Virus record (IMG/VR): IMGVR_UViG_3300007512_000126
Span: 1-33,065 of that record
DNA length: 33,065 bases
Strand: one strand, 5' to 3'
Origin: a virus
Below, piece after piece: positions 31,107 through 33,065 of the stretch (positions are counted from its first letter, which is position 1; each line of letters begins with the position of its first letter). The translations under genes and the position numbers were made by a program. The notes beneath the pieces are model-generated. The model searched no databases. It worked only from the letters and a program-made list of their open reading frames with translations, and had not been told where the DNA came from.

Positions 31107-32345
31107 ATGTCTTCCATGCTTGAACAAGCAATCGTTGATGCAGAAGCTTTAAAAGAAGCTGCGATTAGGAATGCAGAATCCACACTAATTGAGAAATACT
31201 CAATAGACATTAAAAATGCCGTTAATCACTTGTTAGAGCAAGGCCCCCCACCAGAAGGTGGCGAAGAGGAGATGATGGCCGCAATGCTAGGCGGCCTAGG
31301 CGGAGGCGATCCAATGGCCGATCCTGCAGCTGCAGCAGGTCCAACCGAAACCCCTGAATTTATGGGAGATATACCTCCAGCGCACGGCGATGGTGAAAAA
31401 TTGTGCCCATGTCCAGAAGAGGACCAGCCAATAACTATAGATCTAGATCAACTTGGCGCAGCCCTTCAGTCAGCAGAAGCAGAAGGCGATATGGGCATGC
31501 CAATGGACGCTGCAGGAACTGCCGCAGAGATCATGGGAGAAGAAGGTCCCCCGGAAGAACAATACTTAGTGCAAGAGTCACTTTTAATAGACATTTTAGG
31601 AGAAGGTTACGATATGAGTGAAGTTAATGAAGATACCCAGCAAGAGGTCTTAGAAAACGAAGATGCCCTTGAAGAAGAATACGATTTGAACGAGTTGTTA
31701 GATCTTGAGGAAGACGAAAATCTAGAAGAGGCCGATGAATCATTTGTCAACACTCAAGATACGACATCTGCAAGCGCTGTAGAAACAGACATCAGAACAG
31801 AAACCGGTGCAGATGTAGGGACAATGGAAGAGCAACTTCAAGCGTATCACCACCACTATAATGAACTTTACGAACAGCATGCTCGACTTTTTGAATCGCA
31901 TGCGCAATACGAACAAGAATATAAAAATTTATATGGCCATTGGACAAATGGTCAAGAAGCTTTACAAAAGCTTCAAGAAGAGAATGAGAAGTATAAAGGT
32001 CTATTTGTAGAAATGAAAGAAAAGCTCAATGAAGCAAATCTTCAGAATGCAAAGCTTTTATACACAAACCGTGTTTTAGACAGTATCTCCCTGAATGAGC
32101 GACAAAAAGATAAAATTGTTGAAGCTGTGCAAAAAGCCGGTTCCGTTGAAGAAGCAAAAACTATTTTTGAAACCCTTCAAAGTGCAGTGGTAGGCACAAA
32201 CTCTAATAAGAGAGAGCCTAAATCCCTAAACGAAGCAGTACAAAAACGTTCTTCAGCATTCTTGCCTCGCAAAGAGGCGAAATCCGATCCGCGTTTAGTG
32301 GATAGGATGCAAAAGTTAGCTGGCATCAAAAACAACGATGCTTAA
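31107..32345 (+). CDS. 22: Prohead scaffolding core protein (T4 gp22-like)
   Basis: 412 aa, ATG 31107 with AAAGGAGC upstream. Placement between gp21 and gp23 and overall composition fit T4 gp22. The N-terminal helix (MLEQAIVDAEALKEAAIRNAESTLIEKY) is followed by a Gly/Met/Ala/Pro-rich acidic segment (about 45-150, including CPCPEED), a strongly acidic region with many (Leu/Ile)-x-Glu sites (ILGEG, VLENE, LLDLEE, NLEEADE), then a coiled coil and the end LNERQKDKIVEAVQKAGSVEEAKTIFETLQ typical of T4-type scaffolds. It forms the core around which gp23 assembles and is digested by gp21. The extra acidic middle makes it longer than T4 gp22 (269 aa). The capsid gene follows after 21 bases. Confidence 0.9.
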   Translation: MSSMLEQAIVDAEALKEAAIRNAESTLIEKYSIDIKNAVNHLLEQGPPPEGGEEEMMAAMLGGLGGGDPMADPAAAAGPTETPEFMGDIPPAHGDGEKLCPCPEEDQPITIDLDQLGAALQSAEAEGDMGMPMDAAGTAAEIMGEEGPPEEQYLVQESLLIDILGEGYDMSEVNEDTQQEVLENEDALEEEYDLNELLDLEEDENLEEADESFVNTQDTTSASAVETDIRTETGADVGTMEEQLQAYHHHYNELYEQHARLFESHAQYEQEYKNLYGHWTNGQEALQKLQEENEKYKGLFVEMKEKLNEANLQNAKLLYTNRVLDSISLNERQKDKIVEAVQKAGSVEEAKTIFETLQSAVVGTNSNKREPKSLNEAVQKRSSAFLPRKEAKSDPRLVDRMQKLAGIKNNDA

Positions 32346-32366
32346 ACAAACAAAGGAGGATATATA

Positions 32367-33065
32367 ATGTCTGTTTTAGAAAAACTAACTGAAGGAATTG
32401 TTGATCGGAACCTCGCAAAAGAAGGCAACGCTCTACTTAGCAAGTGGGAGAAAACTGGTCTTCTTGAGGGAATCAACAAGGACGATAACCGTAGCGGTAT
32501 GGCGCGTCTCCTCGAAAACCAAGCCAAAGAGCTTCTTCGTGAAGCTAGCTCAATGGCCGCTGGTGATGTGGAAGGCTTTGCTGCCGTTGCATTTCCGATT
32601 GTTCGCCGTGTATTCGGTGGACTAATTGCTAACGATCTCGTTAGCGTTCAGCCCATGAGCTTACCCTCTGGACTGATCTTTTTCCTAGACTTTACCTATG
32701 AGGCTGGTCGTCACGGTGTAGATGGTGGCGACTCTGTTTACGGTGGTGGCGTTGTTGCCACACAGTTGACCGGCGGTGTTACTGACATCAGTGAAACTGG
32801 TGGTGGTTTTTATAACCTTGCCAATGCTTACTCTTCACCGACTGGTTCTGTTGTGCCTAGTGGCACAGATGCTAATGATGCTACCAACGGCGGTCTTGTG
32901 GTTGAGGCAGTGCAGGTTGCATCCAAACTTGTAAGTGCTTTAACGGAAGAAGAAAAGAAGTTTATTCAATTCGACCCGGATCTTCTGGCCAATAACGCAG
33001 ATGATACGGTTCTGGTACTGGACACTGATTTTCAAAAAGCGGACGATCTCAATCTGGACATGCTT
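32367..33065 (+). CDS. 23: Major capsid protein (T4 gp23-like), 3' end outside window
   Basis: ATG 32367 with AAAGGAGG at good spacing; 233 codons are present and the frame is open at the right edge. The translated N-terminus MSVLEKLTEGIVDRNLAKEG, then RLLENQAKELLREASSMAAG and NDLVSVQPMSLPSGLIFFLDF, is of gp23 type. In T4 the first 65 residues are removed by gp21; here the best matching site is Leu57-Arg58-Glu59 before Ala60-Ser-Ser, giving a propeptide of 59 residues. Codons are strongly GGT, CGT, CTT and GCT, as expected for the most abundant protein. It follows the scaffold gene and is probably co-transcribed with it from the promoter region near 31049. Confidence 0.93.
   Translation, partial: MSVLEKLTEGIVDRNLAKEGNALLSKWEKTGLLEGINKDDNRSGMARLLENQAKELLREASSMAAGDVEGFAAVAFPIVRRVFGGLIANDLVSVQPMSLPSGLIFFLDFTYEAGRHGVDGGDSVYGGGVVATQLTGGVTDISETGGGFYNLANAYSSPTGSVVPSGTDANDATNGGLVVEAVQVASKLVSALTEEEKKFIQFDPDLLANNADDTVLVLDTDFQKADDLNLDML

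Noticed and set aside
1-33065. tRNA genes, CRISPR arrays, integrase or attachment sites, insertion sequences
   Set aside because: Gaps between genes are at most about 130 bases and none folds as a cloverleaf; no spaced repeats, transposase or integrase motifs were seen. The repeats present are coding.

Overview
This window is part of a large, AT-rich (roughly 40% GC by eye) tailed-phage genome with a T4-type head and DNA-packaging module. All recognised genes lie on the + strand, tightly packed and often overlapping, and no host gene, tRNA, insertion sequence or CRISPR array is visible. The terminase (gp17 type), portal (gp20), prohead protease (gp21), scaffold (gp22) and major capsid protein (gp23) identify a distant T4-like myovirus. 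Gene style and the presence of a phage ribosomal protein bS21 resemble marine T4-like phages. The strong AGGAG-type ribosome sites of the structural genes suggest a host that uses Shine-Dalgarno (SD) initiation, perhaps a proteobacterium; the host cannot be fixed from this window.

Layout. Bases 1-8868 hold four virion structural genes: the 3' part of a giant protein, then a conserved 353-aa protein, then two paralogous proteins of about 500 and 600 aa. Bases 8873-14329 hold DNA-metabolism genes (RuvC-like resolvase, DnaG/gp61-like primase, and a single-chain fusion of gp47 and gp46 nuclease subunits) interleaved with a small secreted protein and a small protein with a head-targeting-like leader. 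Two similar sigma70-like promoters precede the primase and the nuclease. Bases 14381-15945 look like a lysis cassette: holin-like protein, small soluble protein, spanin-like coiled-coil membrane protein, and a secreted protein with a C-terminal anchor. Bases 15954-22340 hold a zinc-ribbon protein, an unknown protein, terminase, portal, two conserved unknowns and an M15 peptidase endolysin.

Bases 22337-25552 encode the most unusual gene: a 1071-aa, basic, polyprotein-like protein containing five copies of a helical motif of the type LKQ-I-I-E-E-x-L-x3-L-x-E. Four copies end in Leu-x-Glu, the cleavage signature of T4-type prohead protease. The same 22-residue leader starts an 88-aa protein at 9856, and looser versions occur at 14865 and 26602. 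I propose an internal-head cargo system: leaders send proteins into the prohead core, and gp21 (25995-26600) cuts them free. After gp21 come a coiled-coil protein, phage bS21, a small structural protein, two fibre-like proteins sharing a C-terminal domain, a strong terminator, scaffold gp22 and the 5' part of gp23.

No gene-free stretch exceeds 300 bases. The longest gap (30978-31106) holds the terminator and a candidate promoter. Functions without a T4 name are inferred from visible motifs and position only; no database search was possible.
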